Below are positions 1-12,084 of a DNA stretch of 64,000 bases, piece by piece (within the stretch, counting starts at the first letter, position 1; each line of letters begins with the position of its first letter). The DNA is taken from contig NC_079147.1 in assembly GCF_945859685.1 (NCBI RefSeq), positions 61,844,946-61,908,945 of the forward strand, in the 5' to 3' direction. A program made the translations under genes and the position numbers. The notes under the pieces were generated by a model. It saw only the letters and a program-made list of their open reading frames with translations. It was not told the origin of the DNA and ran no database searches. Origin of the DNA: Eupeodes corollae (lineage: Eukaryota > Arthropoda > Insecta > Diptera > Syrphidae).

Positions 1-9
1 ATACAAACA

Positions 10-297
10 TTGCAACATCTTCAAAGTTTCTTTTTTTTTGCAGGCCCAATATTTGGGATATCCGTTCCGTTTCAGTCAAGTAATAATTGTAATTATTCAG
101 TTCTTTCTTATAATGTATCAGGTCTAACCAATAAGACCTTTGTAACTGAAGTAGAATATGATAAATTTGAAAATAACTTTAAGAACTTCGATTTTGTTTG
201 GGAACCAGCTGTGAGAACGGGAACGAGAGGAAGGGCGAGTGGAGGTTGCATTTTTTGGAATCAAAAAAACTATAAAAAATGTATCCTACAACTTTGA
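10..297 (+). pseudogene. LINE endonuclease-domain fragment
   Basis: This is a 95-codon open stretch. Its middle reads LSYNVSGL, followed by a Phe/Tyr-rich segment and then RASGGCIFW. That layout resembles the start of an APE-type endonuclease of a non-LTR retrotransposon, where a short 'NVxGL' strand is followed by a 'GGxxI/V' strand. In such elements the domain nicks target DNA before reverse transcription. Only the N-terminal half is present, and the frame ends at a stop at 297. A LINE reverse transcriptase follows on the same strand from 484, so both probably come from one element with about 190 bp of scrambled or deleted DNA between them. The family call rests on motif resemblance alone. 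Confidence 0.5.
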
Positions 298-483
298 AAC
301 CAGTAATCAAATTACATTTATACGCTTAAAAATTGGAAACTCAAAACTTATAATCCTACCGATATATCTAAATTGATGGTACTCTGACTTCGAGAAATTG
401 TATGATTTTATGATGTCAAATGAACGGTAGATGTGGGAATGGATTAGTAAATGAATTGGCTGGAATAATACGTCATTCCAAAG

Positions 484-2162
484 ATGAAACGTGTAATGCT
501 AGAGGAAAGAGACCTATGTGACACCTTTGGACTGCGAATTGTGAACGGGACATCCCCATCAGACGAGTTTGGAATACCGGCTGAGTTTTATAAATACGGA
601 ACATTGGAACTTATTGAAAAACTTTATATTTCATTCAACCAAATTCTGGAACATGGTATTATACCGCAAGAGTTTAAAGAGGCCTTAATTTTTCCGATTC
701 ACAATAAAGGAAGTACACAAAATCAAGAGAACTACAGTGGGATAAAGCTTTTTTAATGCATCATATAAAATATTTTCGTCAATTTTTCATCAACGACTCA
801 ATGAATGGATAAACGAAAACAGGTTATTAAAAGAATTTCAAGCTGGCTTTAGGCCTGGTTACTTTACGATCGATCACATCTTTGTGCTAAAAAGTATCGC
901 CGAAACTTTTCTTCAAAACGGGAAAAAATGTACAGCTTTTTCCTAGATTTTAAAGCAGCTTTTGGCGCTGTGGATAGGCGTGCGCTTATCTACAAAACTC
1001 TATGCACTGGGGATGTCTTCAAAGTTTTTAAAAGTCTTACAAAATCTGTATAACGAAACAAAGGCAGCTGTTTGGAATGGAGAGGAATTTTCGGAATGGT
1101 TTCAAACGGAATCAGGTGTTCGACTGGGCTGTACGCTGAGCCCTCTTCTATTCGCAATTTTTATAGAAGATTTAACAGATTATATTTCCAATACTATAAA
1201 GGCTCTTTCCTACGCTGACGACATAGTACTTCTATTAGCAGCACCACAAACCCTTCAGTTGATGATCAACCAACTATATAGGTACTGTACTACGTGGAAA
1301 CTTCAAGTGAACCTTAACAAATCGAAAATACTGGTCTTCAGAAATGGAGGTGGAAGAAATAGTCAGAATCAAAGATGGTTCTTTAAATCAATACCTATTG
1401 AGGTAGTTAAAGAGTTTAAATACCTAGGAGTATGTTTTACAAAACACTTAAGTATGGAAAAACATCTTAATGAAAAACTCTCTAAGGCCAAGAGTGTGAT
1501 TGGAGCTATATGGAAAAAGTAATTGACAACAAAAGTATTGCGCATAGCTGTAAGTTTCGTGTATTTGAAGCACTGTTGGAATCAGTACTATTTTAAGCAT
1601 CGCAAGTATGGGGTTACAAACAATACGATTGCGTAGAAAAGTTGCTGAGTTTTTTATCAAAAAGATATTTCACCTGCCGTCCAAAACACCAAACTACATA
1701 CGTAGTTGTATTAGAAACTGGTCTCTTACCACTCTTTATTCAGACGCTGAAAAGTCAGGTAGACTATGTTATAAAAGTTCTACATATGAATAATGATAGA
1801 CTTCCAAAGAAAGCAGCTTTGCACGTAATCAAGCGAAGTCTCAGTTGGTATGAGGAATGAAAGGAGCTCGCGTAATGGTGTGGTATCAAACTGATCTTTT
1901 ATGTTGGAAATCTCAATGAATGGAGGGGTAAACTGTACGAGCTTATTGCCTTCGTTGACGAGAAGCTTAGGGAGAAGTACATTGAAGATGCAGTCAGCTC
2001 TAACCACAGAGTAATCTACACTTATTTTTGTCATAATCTAGGCCCAAAAAACTACTTTAGAGATGAGAATTATGTGGAAGAAATTTTAACGATGTTGAGA
2101 CTGCGTGCTGAACTTATTCAACTGAATTATATGCCACACAGAGAGGATCTCCCAATCTTATG
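484..2162 (+). pseudogene. LINE reverse transcriptase and C-terminal remnant
   Basis: Broken reverse transcriptase of a non-LTR element. The first segment (484-756) ends in an 'NYSGIKLF' motif, the degenerate RT block 'NYRPIsLl'. A second frame continues through about 760-960 with QAGFRPG and FFLDFKAAF, which carries the first catalytic Asp. A third frame (962-1522) holds GVRLGCTLSPLLF and the catalytic box SYADDIVLL, then EFKYLGVCF. C-terminal sequence continues in shifted frames to about 2160, including TLKSQVDYVIKVL at 1748-1787. At least three frame changes make it dead. The end near 2162 is set by a mariner insertion at TA 2163-2164. A related C-terminal segment lies at 58.8-59.6 kb. Confidence 0.85.
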
Positions 2163-2164
2163 TA

Positions 2165-3032
2165 AACGGTGATTTTTTAAGAGCTTGAGAACTTTTTTTT
2201 AAAAAAAAACGCATAAAATTTGCAAAATCTCATCGATTCTTTATTTGAAACGTTAGATTGGTCCATGACATTTACTTTTTGAAGATAATTTTATTTATAT
2301 GTTGACCGTGGCTGCGTCTTAGGTGGTCCATTCGGAAAGTCCAATTTTGGGTAACTTTTTCGAGCATTTCGGCCGGAATAGCCCGAATTTCTTCGGAAAT
2401 GTTGTCTTCCAAAGCTGGAATAGTTGCTGGCTTATTTGTGTAGACTTTAGACTTGACGTAGCCCCACAAAAAATAGTCTAAAGGCGTCAAATCGCATGAT
2501 CTTGGTGGCCAACTTACCGGTCCATTCCTTGAGATCAATTGTTCTCCGAAGTTTTCCCTCAAAATGGCCATAGAATCGCGAGCTGTGTGGCATGTAGCGC
2601 CATCTTGTTGAAACCACATATCAACCAAGTTCAGTTCTTCCATTTTTGGCAACAAAAAGTTTGTTAGCATTGAACGATAGCGATCGCCATTCACCGTAAC
2701 GTTGCGTCCAACAGCATCTTTGAAAAAATACGGTCCAATGATTCCACCAGCGTACAAACCACACCAAACAGTACATTTTTCGGGATGCATGGGCAGTTCT
2801 TGAAAGGCTTCTGGTTGCTCTTCACTCCAAATGCGGCAATTTTGCTTATTTACGTAGTCATTCAACCAGAAATGAGCCTCATCGCTGAACAAAATTTGTC
2901 GATAAAAAAGCGGATTTTCTGCCAACTTTTCTAGGGCCCATTCACTGAAAATTCGACGTTGTGGCAGATCGTTCGGCTTCAGTTCTTGCACGAGCTGTAT
3001 TTGAAAATCCTAACCTCAAAAAAATCACCCTT
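2165..3032 (-). mobile_element. Internally deleted mariner-type DNA transposon
   Basis: An 868-bp element with imperfect terminal inverted repeats. The left end reads AACGGTGATTTTTTAAGAG and the right end, reverse-complemented, reads AAGGGTGATTTTTTTGAGG. A TA target duplication lies at 2163-2164 and 3033-3034. It encodes a transposase catalytic domain on the minus strand but is about 0.4 kb shorter than a typical 1.3-kb mariner. The missing part lies between the right TIR and codon 1 of the surviving ORF. It sits inside a LINE remnant, so it is younger than that LINE. A second, differently deleted relative lies at 49,159-49,988. Confidence 0.9.
2272..2991 (-). pseudogene. mariner-like transposase, catalytic domain only
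   Basis: A 239-codon uninterrupted frame that opens at a GTG; there is no ATG near the start. It holds the catalytic core of a Tc1/mariner transposase, which cuts and pastes the element at TA sites. The first catalytic Asp is in ILFSDEAHFWL and the second in WFQQDGATCH. The third is in the block CDLTPLDYFLWGYVKSK. I count 36 residues between the second Asp and the Asp of CDL, so this is not the classical DD34D mariner spacing. The N-terminal helix-turn-helix DNA-binding region (about 110 residues in the family) is absent, because only about 40 bp separate the ORF start from the element end. The catalytic part is intact, but the protein could not bind its TIRs, so I call it a pseudogene. Confidence 0.88.
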
Positions 3033-3034
3033 TA

Positions 3035-5225
3035 TGTTATGATACCAACAAAACAAAATTCGGAACCTTTTTTTCCCCTACATTATGTTATCTTAAAATG
3101 GCAAAAATAGAATAAAATTAAAACTGGTCTATTCATCTCCGAAATACAAATCTTCGAAATGCAAACAGTTCATAATACGCTGTTTTTAAGTAAAAGCCAA
3201 CGTCATTCTTAACTAAATATTTAAAAACTAAATGTAATATTCTTAAGACTACGATTTCGTTATAAGAACAAAAATTGCATTTATACCGTTTGAGTATTTA
3301 ATCGTTTATGATCTTTTAAGCCTTATTCAAAGTTGGATACATCAAATATTGTAGATTTTATATTTGTTTTCTTCTACTATGAATTTCTAAATGCAACTTA
3401 TTAAGTTTTTACCATATTCTTTAAACAGTTTTTTGATAAAAAATGGAACCGAAAAGTTTAACAAATCATATTAAATAATAGGTTTGAGCGTCTTTTTACT
3501 TTTTTTTACTTTTAAAGAAACTCGCGTTGGGCGCCAAATCGTATTCTTTATTTTCATCGAAAATCCCTTATCTACTGTTATTTAATAGCCTTATTGTTCG
3601 TACTCTCGTCATATTCTTAAGCTTAAGTATATTTATGTGTGCTAACTTTAGGTACGGAAATATTATGCATGCTTGTATAGCTCGCTAGCAATCTTGTACT
3701 CGTTATTGATTTTGTATTCTTCTCATAATGGAATCATTATATATATCATTTGACATTAACCAGTATAATGATTATCCTCACGAAAACAGAAGCAACATAA
3801 TAAACTCAGTCCTTTAAGAGGGTGTTGTTGAAGGAAAATGTCTTCCTATACGAGTATGTGCCTTATTCTTCCTTGCATATTCTTTAAGTATAGGTTTATA
3901 TTAACGGATGCTATCCTATTACCAAAACAGCTCCGAAATTACTCCTGGTGTTCTTGTTCTTCTAAGTTGTAAGAGCAGTAGTGGATTGTGAATATATTTC
4001 ACTCATCAGATTCTTTCATCCGGAATAATACCATATGAGGCACTCACAATATTTTCTTCATTTTCATGTACCATATAAGCAAGTGGCACATGAAGGCGCT
4101 TTCTGGCTGGCGGTCGGTGGTGGTGGTGGAAAAGGGACAAAACAGAAATGCCAAATTGAACACAACCTAACCGAAACTCGTACCAATGCTTTTCAACCAA
4201 AATATATAAGACAAAAGGAGGATAAACGAAGCCCAAACCGGATGAGAGTTCTTTGGACCAAATCATCCGGATCTGCTGACACATGCATGGCAAAATCTGA
4301 CAAGACAACTTATCGAGAGTAGTTGAAGCTGATAACATCCAGAAGGATATTGTTTTTCGAATATATTCGTTTTCTTTTTGTCTTCGGTTTGTGAGTATGA
4401 TATGGGATCCTTTTCGGAAGTGATCCGATGAAAGGACCCGCAAAAGACCGACAGAAACGTTTGTGTCAGAATAAAAGCATTATCCTTAGTATTTATTAAA
4501 TATAGTGCTATTGTGAAAAAGAGATGTTAATGTATACCTTTAAGCTTCATATAAGATTCTATGTATAGTTAAACCAATAGACTTTACACCTTCAACAAGA
4601 TAATAAGACCTATAGGCTTAAAATATGATGATGTTGATGTTGATGATGATGGTTGTGTATAATTAATTATAAGCTGTGGTCGTTAAGAAATAGGATAAAA
4701 ATAAATCATAACCAGATTAGTTTTGTGAAATATAAATTATTGATTTTCTTTGAGGTTTTGATCCAATCCTATTCTTTGATAAATTCTTACAAAATTTAAT
4801 TATGAACCATGAAAAGCATTAAAATTTAAAATAGCCAGAGCAGCTTATCAAATTGTTTTGAAGTTGAAACCACGGAAAGAATCAAGATATCTTGTTTATA
4901 AGCTTATTAAGAGCATCAGCATTGTGTGAAAAAATTCTACTTCGTATAATCCTAAGTTGCGGAAGTAGGATACTTCTTAATATTATATAATAGACATAAA
5001 ACTGGAAAGACTTAACTTAAAAAAGAAGATGTTGTGTTAAATTTAGAAATGTACTTATAGCTGACAGATAAATATAAGTTATTTACAGTGTTTTTCTTTA
5101 AAAATAAGGCTAAACCAATTCTGTTGGGTACTTTAACGACATTAGCGTTGAAGAAGGCATTTTTGTAACGTAGCACATGCAACTGTTCACATTAAAAAAC
5201 TTAGGCTTAGAGTAAAACTTATGTT
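3035..5225. other. AT-rich stretch without a recognisable gene
   Basis: No RNA gene, coding motif or element end recognised. Overlapping open frames on both strands near 4.0-4.4 kb look like chance. A GATGTT/GATGAT run is listed separately. The few bases after 3034 may be the displaced 3' end of the LINE split by the mariner, but nothing codes clearly. Confidence 0.5.
4626..4653. repeat. Short GATGTT/GATGAT tandem run
   Basis: A trinucleotide-type low-complexity run of alternating GATGTT and GATGAT units in otherwise AT-rich DNA. No function is implied. Confidence 0.7.
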
Positions 5226-5229
5226 TAGA

Positions 5230-5600
5230 GTTGCTTTTTTCTTTTATGTGTTTTGAAACATGCAGATTGTAAAATAGCAAAACACAAAGATATTCGAAAT
5301 AGTGAACGAACTCAATAGGCGCCTTGTTTAAGGAGCAATTATCCTCTTGACGCCTTCTTCTCTGACACGGTTAGAATATCATTATTTTTGTCTTGTTAGT
5401 ATTAACACAAGATGTTAAGTTTTTGATTTGCAGCTGAAGGGTAGATGGATTGTCTGCCAGAAAAAATAAAACGTCATCGAACCGGAAAGAGTATTTTTCC
5501 CGCAAATAATATCGGGCTTAATATTCACCCTTGTGGGACGCCTATTGTAGTTTCAAACCATTCAGAAAATTAAGCCCCGACTCACACTGATGCTGTAGAT
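5230..5600 (-). pseudogene. LINE reverse transcriptase fragment
   Basis: On the minus strand, from about 5600 down, pieces of a non-LTR reverse transcriptase appear. FSEWFETTIGVPQG is the block just before the polymerase core. Next is a degenerate core, FRFDDVLFFLADN, in the place of the usual F/YADD box. Then come LQLQIKNL and VNTNKTKIMIF, the block after the core, and FVHYFEYLCV, a degraded 'FKYLGV' motif. Stops and a deletion between the first two blocks make it non-functional. It shares block order with other LINE remnants here, but I cannot tell whether it belongs to the same family as the copy at 6.2-8.5 kb. Confidence 0.6.
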
Positions 5601-5622
5601 AGGGCAAGAAAATTGAAATAAA

Positions 5623-5949
5623 ATGTATGTAAAGAATTTTCCTGAAATTTCTAACGATGCCATTTTTGTTAAAAGGCTGCTACAAAACAATTGTATAATT
5701 TCTGTTTCTGATCGATTAATCTCTTGGAAATACTTGTCAGAGCGGTCTTGCCATGAGAATCCCGATGCCGAAGAGTTCGTTTTTCTCGATCCATTCCATC
5801 AACTTTTCATAAAGGATCTTTCTAAGCAAGTTTTGAATCGAGATTCATCTAGAGTTCTAAGAAGTTGTTTTGATCAAGTTGCTTTACATAAAGATTTGCT
5901 AGAATATGCCGGAAGATTATTTTTTAACGGTTCTGTAATATTCTTTTAG
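5623..5949 (+). other. Unrecognised 108-codon open frame
   Basis: A 108-codon ATG-initiated frame with mixed, protein-like composition (for example EEFVFLDPFHQLFIKDLSKQ). There is no recognisable domain, membrane segment or signal peptide. It lies between two LINE remnants on the opposite strand, with no visible promoter. It may be a captured exon or an unknown element's remnant, or simply chance. I assign no function. Confidence 0.2.
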
Positions 5950-6239
5950 AATTCAATTTACTATTTATCATTTTAGGGCTCAGGTAGAGTAATTGGATTA
6001 TTCAGTTCGCAGATATTGACATTGGGTTGGGTTATGAGCAATAGAAGGCCTGGAGGTTCTCATCAGGCGACATAAAAAGTTTCCCAAAAAGTCTTTTAAA
6101 ATCCTTGTTTATATGAAGGTAAATGTTTCTAAAAATGTAAGCATTTGTAGATCTGAACAGCTTAAAATAAAGAAATGGCAGTTTACGGAGTTTCAAACAA
6201 TAATTATCAAACCATTTGTTTTTTTATTGGTGTACAAGC

Positions 6240-8470
6240 ATTTTTTTTTATAACAAGCGGACACTCGGGAATATTCCAACCCTTATTATGCAGAGGCACA
6301 GTGTGAGCACTAGAAAGAGGAAAGAGGGTTTAAAAGGAGATGTCGGTGCACATTGTTTTTGAATTCCTGAATATTGCAATGCCTAGGAAAAACAGAGGGT
6401 GGTAAGGCATTCCACATTCACGTAGTACGGCTAAAGAACAAATCTCTATATTTGACAGTATGACCGAAGTTGGGCTAGAGGGTATACTGATGAGCATTCT
6501 TAGAAGCGCGAGTATTACTGTTGAACTGTTTGAGGAAAAGAATGCAACCTGCTATTTCACTAGAGCATAAGCCGTTAAAATAATGGTAAAAAAGGGTCAG
6601 ACAAGAGATCTTACGACGATGTTCAAGCGAAGTAAATTAACTTAGGATGATGCTCTACGTTCAATACTATCCAAGAGCCTTAAGTACGTTGCAGGAGCAC
6701 CAGCCCAGAGATGGTAGGTAAACTCAAGCTTTAGACGTTTATGAGTCTTGTAGATAACAGCAAGATCGTACCACACATCCCGAGGATATCGAAGTGTTCA
6801 GTCTCATTGATGCAAGTGCCATCCATGGGTAATGGAAATGGGGGTATATCTCGCATTAACGATACAAGACAGCATTATCGAAACATTTAATTTCACGCGG
6901 TTTTAAGTCCCCATTGAACAATGCTATTTAGGTCGAAACTTTATGAGCTTGTCGTTGCAAGTTCCACAAAATGAGGGATGTGAGTCTGAAAACGAATATG
7001 AAAAGATAAGATTACTTTCTTCAGCGAAACAATGTATTGGATTAGATGTTGCAGACAGGAGATCATTTATAAAAATGAGAAAGAATGTTTGAGACAGAAC
7101 AGAGCCCTGGGGCACACCAGCATTTATTTTGTGGTTTTCAGACTTGAGTCCATCCAATACTACTTGTATTGAACGATCCGAAAGTTTATTACTAATGCAA
7201 TGAAGCAGGGATTCATGAAAACCGAAAGCACGCATTTTCCATAAGAGAACCTTATACCAAACCCTATCAAATGCTTTTGAAATCACAAGTGCAATAAGCT
7301 TAATTTCTTCAAAGCGATGTAAAGATTTGCTGCACTGTTCGATAAGATGAACCATGAAATCACCAATGGACCTATTGCTTCGAAATCCGTACTGATGTCC
7401 ATTAAGATTTTATCAGCGTTTCCGTGGCCTTAGAAAGAAGGAACATAAGTGAATTCGGTTGATAATTAGAGGGTGAGGAAGATTTGCCTTTTTTTGGAAT
7501 AAGTCTGGACAAATGCAGTTTTCCATCCTCTCGGAACGAGAAGTATGACAGATGAAAAAGCTTACGCAGTGGTTTTCCCAGCGTTGAAGAACACCTCATC
7601 AGAACAATAGCGTGGATACCATCCGGACCAGCGGATTTATGGGTGTTTAGATCCCTAAAGACTCTTGCCACAATAAGAGTGCGAAAAAAGTTTGTTCGCA
7701 TAGAATCACTAACCTGCTCAAGTACAAGCGTAGTCATAACACTCACTGGTAGCGTGGAATTGGCAGCGAACTGCTTAGCAAAGAGATTAGCTTTCTCTAA
7801 AGAGCTTACAAAATGATTGTCATTGAAAACAAGCGTAGAAACCGATGAAGAGGAAGAGGTTTTTTACAAATGACCAAACATTTTTACTGCCTTTGGGACA
7901 TTGCAGTATTTTTTGTCGTAATTTTTAGTCATGGAAAAATTTGGTCTGTCAAATATGGGTGTTGCAGGCCTTCTTGGCTTGTTTGATTTTTTTCCGGCCC
8001 TCCTCAGTACGGTTATCTTTATAGAAACGGAAACTTACTTCTTAGACCCTAATAACCTCTTTAAATTAGCTTCAAGCCATGCGTTTTCCTTAGGTCTGAT
8101 GTTCTTAACTTTGTTTGGGATAAAATTTCTCATTTCCAGCAGAATTAAACTTGTGATCATATTAGAGCTGGCGTTAACATCATTATCGAGGAAGCATAGT
8201 GACCAGTTAAATATCCTGAAGTTATTATTGACACCGTCCCAGTTGGCTTTCTCGTATTGTCAAACGGTTCTCTTAGATGCCTTTTACTTTAACTAGACAG
8301 TTTTGACACGAGAAATTTGCTTATAGTACACAATAGTCAGATGTGAAAAGAGGAGTAAGAACGCTAACAGTGTACTTATTAAGGTCAGAGGCAAGAAACG
8401 AGTCAAGAATGTTTTCAGCTCGACCTTCCAAGTCGGATATTTGGGTGGGCTCGTTGACTGTAGTTAGTGT
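6240..8470 (-). pseudogene. Jockey/CR1-like LINE, 5'-truncated and decayed (copy A)
   Basis: Read on the minus strand, the order is the C-terminal part of an endonuclease (about 8470-8290, with VNEPTQISDLEGRAENILD), a Lys-rich linker (about 8290-7750), RT (7746-6924) and the post-RT region (down to about 6240). RT motifs are HKSAGPDGIHAIVL, SNYQPNSLMFLLSKA, ISKAFDRVW, AGVPQGSVLSQTFF and INDLLSATSNP. The catalytic F/YADD box is degraded to FAEES, and frameshifts separate the two longest frames. The encoded polymerase would have copied its own RNA at a nicked target. A second copy of the family, also on the minus strand, lies at 55.85-57.48 kb and shares the ISKAFDRVW and post-RT sequence. Confidence 0.85.
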
Positions 8471-10032
8471 GGGATAATGGCTGTTGTTAGTGTGGGAAAA
8501 TGGTACTGAGGCCTTGATAACTCTTGCAATATGTTTATCATAACTTTCTGGATTGGTGGAACTATACGAGTGTAGCTGATGTTAAGGTTTAGTAATGATT
8601 TGTATTGAGCCGCACGATTCTCTTTCCACCTCAGTTCTAAAAAGTTAATTGACTGTCTCTTCACAATTAAAATGGCGAACTGAACTTCTACCTCAATCGA
8701 AAAGTGCGATACAAAATTTGCCACGCCCGACTTAAAAATTTAACGATAGATTTACCCATTCATGAGATATAGTTGCAATATTATATTCACTTATATATAT
8801 CATTCAAAAATGTGCTTCAACTTCTTCATTTGGGGACAGAGGAAACACCATCTTAAAAAGCTCCAAAAAACAATAGTTAACAGTTTGATAAATATTATGA
8901 ACTATGAAAAGCAGTAAACGGTTCAAAGAAAATATCACTTCATATAAGAAATAGAAAGAATCATGATGCAGAAGTTACCACCAATACCTACTGCAAGAAC
9001 TGACAACACAGTGTGATCTGCACTAAAATATCACTTACATAAAATAGTGGAAGGAATCAATTTCAGAGTGAATATCACATTTATTTCAAGGATCAGTGGA
9101 TGCAAATGTTACTGAAAACATTCTATATAAATTCTACAGCTTTGTAAATAATCAAACATTTCTGTAAATATGATTGACAATCAAAAATTGTTCTATTTGC
9201 TATCAGGTTGCCAATATTTCATAGTATAGTTTTCATGTTGACTATCAGCGATTGTCAATAAAATCCTTCGAAACTATGGAAATCGGAAAATGTGCTCCTT
9301 AAACTTCATTACGCAATCATTCAACCAATTGATAAGATTTTTGATACTTCCATCACCATAATTAATGTTAATGAAAAATTGAAAATATTCCTGCATTTTA
9401 ATATAAGTTTTATAATATTCTTGGTCAAATTATTGTACAATTATTGAAAAATAAATCCAATCGAAATAGTGCGTTATTTTGTTTGTTCTTCAAATTTACA
9501 AAACGAGATTTCAACACTTGACTTATGTATGCCATTCTCAATGGAGGTACAAACTAACAAGTGACAATTTCAAGAAAAAGATACTTATCCCTTAATTTAC
9601 AAATTATTCTAACATTTATAGAAGACCCTACTCAAAGTAAGTTTTTATATAGTTTAAAAACGTCCACCTACATACATCCGGTTCACTTAACGTAACTTAA
9701 TATTATCAAGTCGTGCCGTTTTGGAAGCTGTCGCAAAAAAAAATATCAAAATCATGTTCTGACTTTTATTTCGTTGGTGTTGTATTTTGATTTATCCTAA
9801 CGCATTTTTATACTTAATTCAATAAAACGTTCTTTTATGGGGTTTATTCTATTTTCGGGCACTTTTAGCAATACATGATAAGAGACATATTGAAGTATCC
9901 GTGATGCTGGAAATGTTGCTTTTGCAATGGAATATTGTTGTTCAATAGTTAAGTCCATAAGGTTGCTTTGGTTTCTTTATGTACTGAAATAAATCAGCGA
10001 ATTCAGCATTTAGACCGAAAAAATAAAAAACC
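8471..10032. other. No gene recognised
   Basis: AT-rich sequence. A minus-strand frame at 8464-8724 could be remnant upstream LINE sequence, but no motif confirms it. Nothing else is recognisable. Confidence 0.45.
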
Positions 10033-10323
10033 TCAAAACTCGTTATTTTGTTGACTAATAACACTATTGCATAATGTTTCAACTTTAAAAATGAGTTCTT
10101 CGTAATGACTATTAATCCATAATTTAAGATAACTTAGGTGAAAGCAAAGGTTTAATAGCACTGAGCCTGAGGGCACAACGCATAATTCAATGAAACTTTT
10201 TGTTCTTGCTACACGTACGAAGAAGTAAGCTTCGAGGTACTCCTTAAAGTTCTTCATGTTTATTAAATTAGTACAGCTATTGTTATTGTTAAAAGCAGAA
10301 GACGAATATGAAGTTCCCAGCAC
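10033..10323 (-). pseudogene. Possible LINE RT fragment
   Basis: A 96-codon minus-strand frame. The segment YLEAYFFVRV...TKSF followed by VPSGSVLLNLCF resembles the LINE RT block in which a strand-forming 'YL..R...V.v' is followed by 'GVPQGSvLgPLLF'. The key Gln and Pro are changed, and no catalytic Asp box follows in frame. The resemblance is weak. Confidence 0.25.
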
Positions 10324-10363
10324 ATTTAGTTTCTTTGTGAAGAAGAAAAGAAGTAAGAAAATT

Positions 10364-10369
10364 AAAAAA
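10364..10369 (-). terminator. RNA polymerase III terminator of tRNA-Lys
   Basis: Six consecutive A on the plus strand give a T6 run on the minus strand, 5 bp beyond the 3' end of the tRNA gene. This is a standard Pol III stop signal. Confidence 0.85.
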
Positions 10370-10374
10370 GCTGT

Positions 10375-10447
10375 CGCCCGAGCAGGGACTTGAACCCTGG
10401 ACCGTTGGATTAAAAGTCCAACGCTCTACCAACTGAGCTACCCGGGC
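10375..10447 (-). tRNA. tRNA-Lys (anticodon UUU)
   Basis: A 73-nt intronless tRNA gene on the minus strand. The acceptor stem GCCCGGG pairs with CTCGGGC (one G-U pair), followed by discriminator G. The D arm contains TAGCTCAGTTGG, which is the A box. The anticodon stem TTGGA/TCCAA encloses the loop CTTTTAA, giving anticodon TTT (Lys). The T arm CAGGG-TTCAAGT-CCCTG contains the B box GGTTCAAGTCC. All stems pair, so the gene should be functional. It decodes AAA/AAG lysine codons in cytosolic translation and stands alone among transposon remnants. Confidence 0.97.
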
Positions 10448-11799
10448 ACTTACAAGCTAAATTTATCTTTTCTTCCCTAAATAACTATTTAGCGTTCCCT
10501 TATATTAATTGGGAAGAAGTGGATGTGAATTGTATCGTAAATAAGTTTTAATTCTGACTTATTGTTAGTCACACGACACTCGACAGTCGTCAGTAAGCCA
10601 AGAAATGTGTAATTTCTTCACAGTGTTTTATTTAAAGTTCAAATCAATTAATTTGTACCATTCAGCTTTGAATGTCAATTTTGGTATTAGTGAACATTTA
10701 CCATAAGATTGGTCATGAAGCCTCAGTCAAATTGAGAAAACAATTTACTCCCAGACTATTGGGGGTTTTAATGTCTCACTTCCACTATATTTTCCTTGTT
10801 TGGTTAATATTATAACTGTGAACGTTTGTTGTTTTAATGATCACATACTATACTTGTGCCATATGTGCGAAAGTACGTGCACTTAATTTTAGTTGTCGAT
10901 TTCGTTAGGGGTTCGAGTTACTTCCGAGAAAATGGTTAGAGGAGTTTGATACTAGGATATAAAAATGATAGTTAACCTATTGCGTGTCTAAGTGGAATAA
11001 TAACTTGAAAGATGAGTATTTGCAAAATCTGTGGTAGAGGTACCAAAAACCTACCCAAGTGGGTAAATGGATTTTAGGCGTTTTTTTTTTAGACATTTCT
11101 TTATATAGTGATGATGGGGTGGGAATGTAATATTATTATTGTTGTATCTACGTGATGTTAAGCACTAAACTTTGATTGTTTTTCTTTTTTCTTCTTCAAG
11201 ACATACTCTTGTTTTTATGAAGGAGCAGAAGTTACTATTCCATCAGTGGTTTTTATTACCCCTAGAACTTAAATTCTTAAGGAAATTAACCAAATCAGTA
11301 TTAACAGTTTACGCTTGCTTTAACTTTTTAAGTTAATAAATCTTAAAAGAACTCGTTAAATAAAAAGACATTTGTTACGTGTTCTATTGACTACTTTACA
11401 CTATTGGTTTACGGTTGTAAGAAGTTAAGTGTTGAGTTTGAAATGGAGAAGATACAACTTAAAATTTTGTAAGCATTCCTTGTTAGTTAAATGAGACATT
11501 CATAAAGACTAACATCAATGAATTTAAGGAAGATGATTAGAGAGTTAGTGACATGAACATCAATCAGTATAATGTTTAAAATAATCAACTTATTCTATTT
11601 TTAAATCAATTTAAAACGATTCAAGTTGTCCTTAAAGTTTATGTAGAACTTACAACTAATGAGGATTTGTTCAAAATTCAATTAAACACTAATCATATTA
11701 AAACTGATTTATTGAAAATAGTGATTATAGGTTCTGAAAATCGTCATAAATTGTATTAAAAGAAAACTGCTTTATCACCAGGGAAGATTCTATCACTGC
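10448..11799. other. No gene recognised
   Basis: AT-rich DNA upstream of the tRNA gene. I see no ORF with recognisable motifs, no TIRs and no tandem array. Confidence 0.5.
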
Positions 11800-12084
11800 T
11801 CAGGTTTGAATATCTACCCTTTTCTTGTGGGCCTCGTAAAAAAGAGTCCATATACCTAGAATGCGTATCCAAGATGGGGCGGACCAAAGTATTATATAGT
11901 GCGAGATTAACGTAGGGATTATGAAATTCTTAATACCAATTTTTAACGAATCCTTACATAGATTTGGCTTTACTAATGATCTAATTAATATGCTCCTTGA
12001 AATCGTGATTAGAATTAAAAAGAACTTCAAGATCTTTAAAACTATGAACGCAATGTATAGGGTGCTGCTATATTTTATAATCAA
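11800..12084 (-). pseudogene. LINE post-RT fragment
   Basis: A 94-codon minus-strand frame. The pattern ...ISHYIILWSAPSW... then YEAHKKRVDIQ resembles the post-RT segment of jockey/CR1-type LINEs, usually 'lvRSkLEYgs.vWsP....h..RIEsVQ'. An upstream stretch, KILKFFLILITISRSI, corresponds poorly to 'fKDLGVlfD..l.F..HI'. No catalytic motifs are included. This is a decayed fragment, called from block order alone. Confidence 0.42.

Noticed and set aside
4006..4443. Open frames of 145 (-) and 95 (+) codons overlapping each other
   Set aside because: No motif on either strand, mutual overlap, low-complexity Gly and His runs; consistent with chance.
7931..8296. 121-codon hydrophobic plus-strand frame resembling a membrane protein
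   Set aside because: It is the antisense of the LINE linker region on the minus strand, where blocks match the LINE; hydrophobicity comes from the reverse complement.
10360..10450. tRNA pseudogene or tRNA-derived SINE
   Set aside because: All four stems pair, A and B boxes are intact and a T6 terminator follows; no SINE body is attached.
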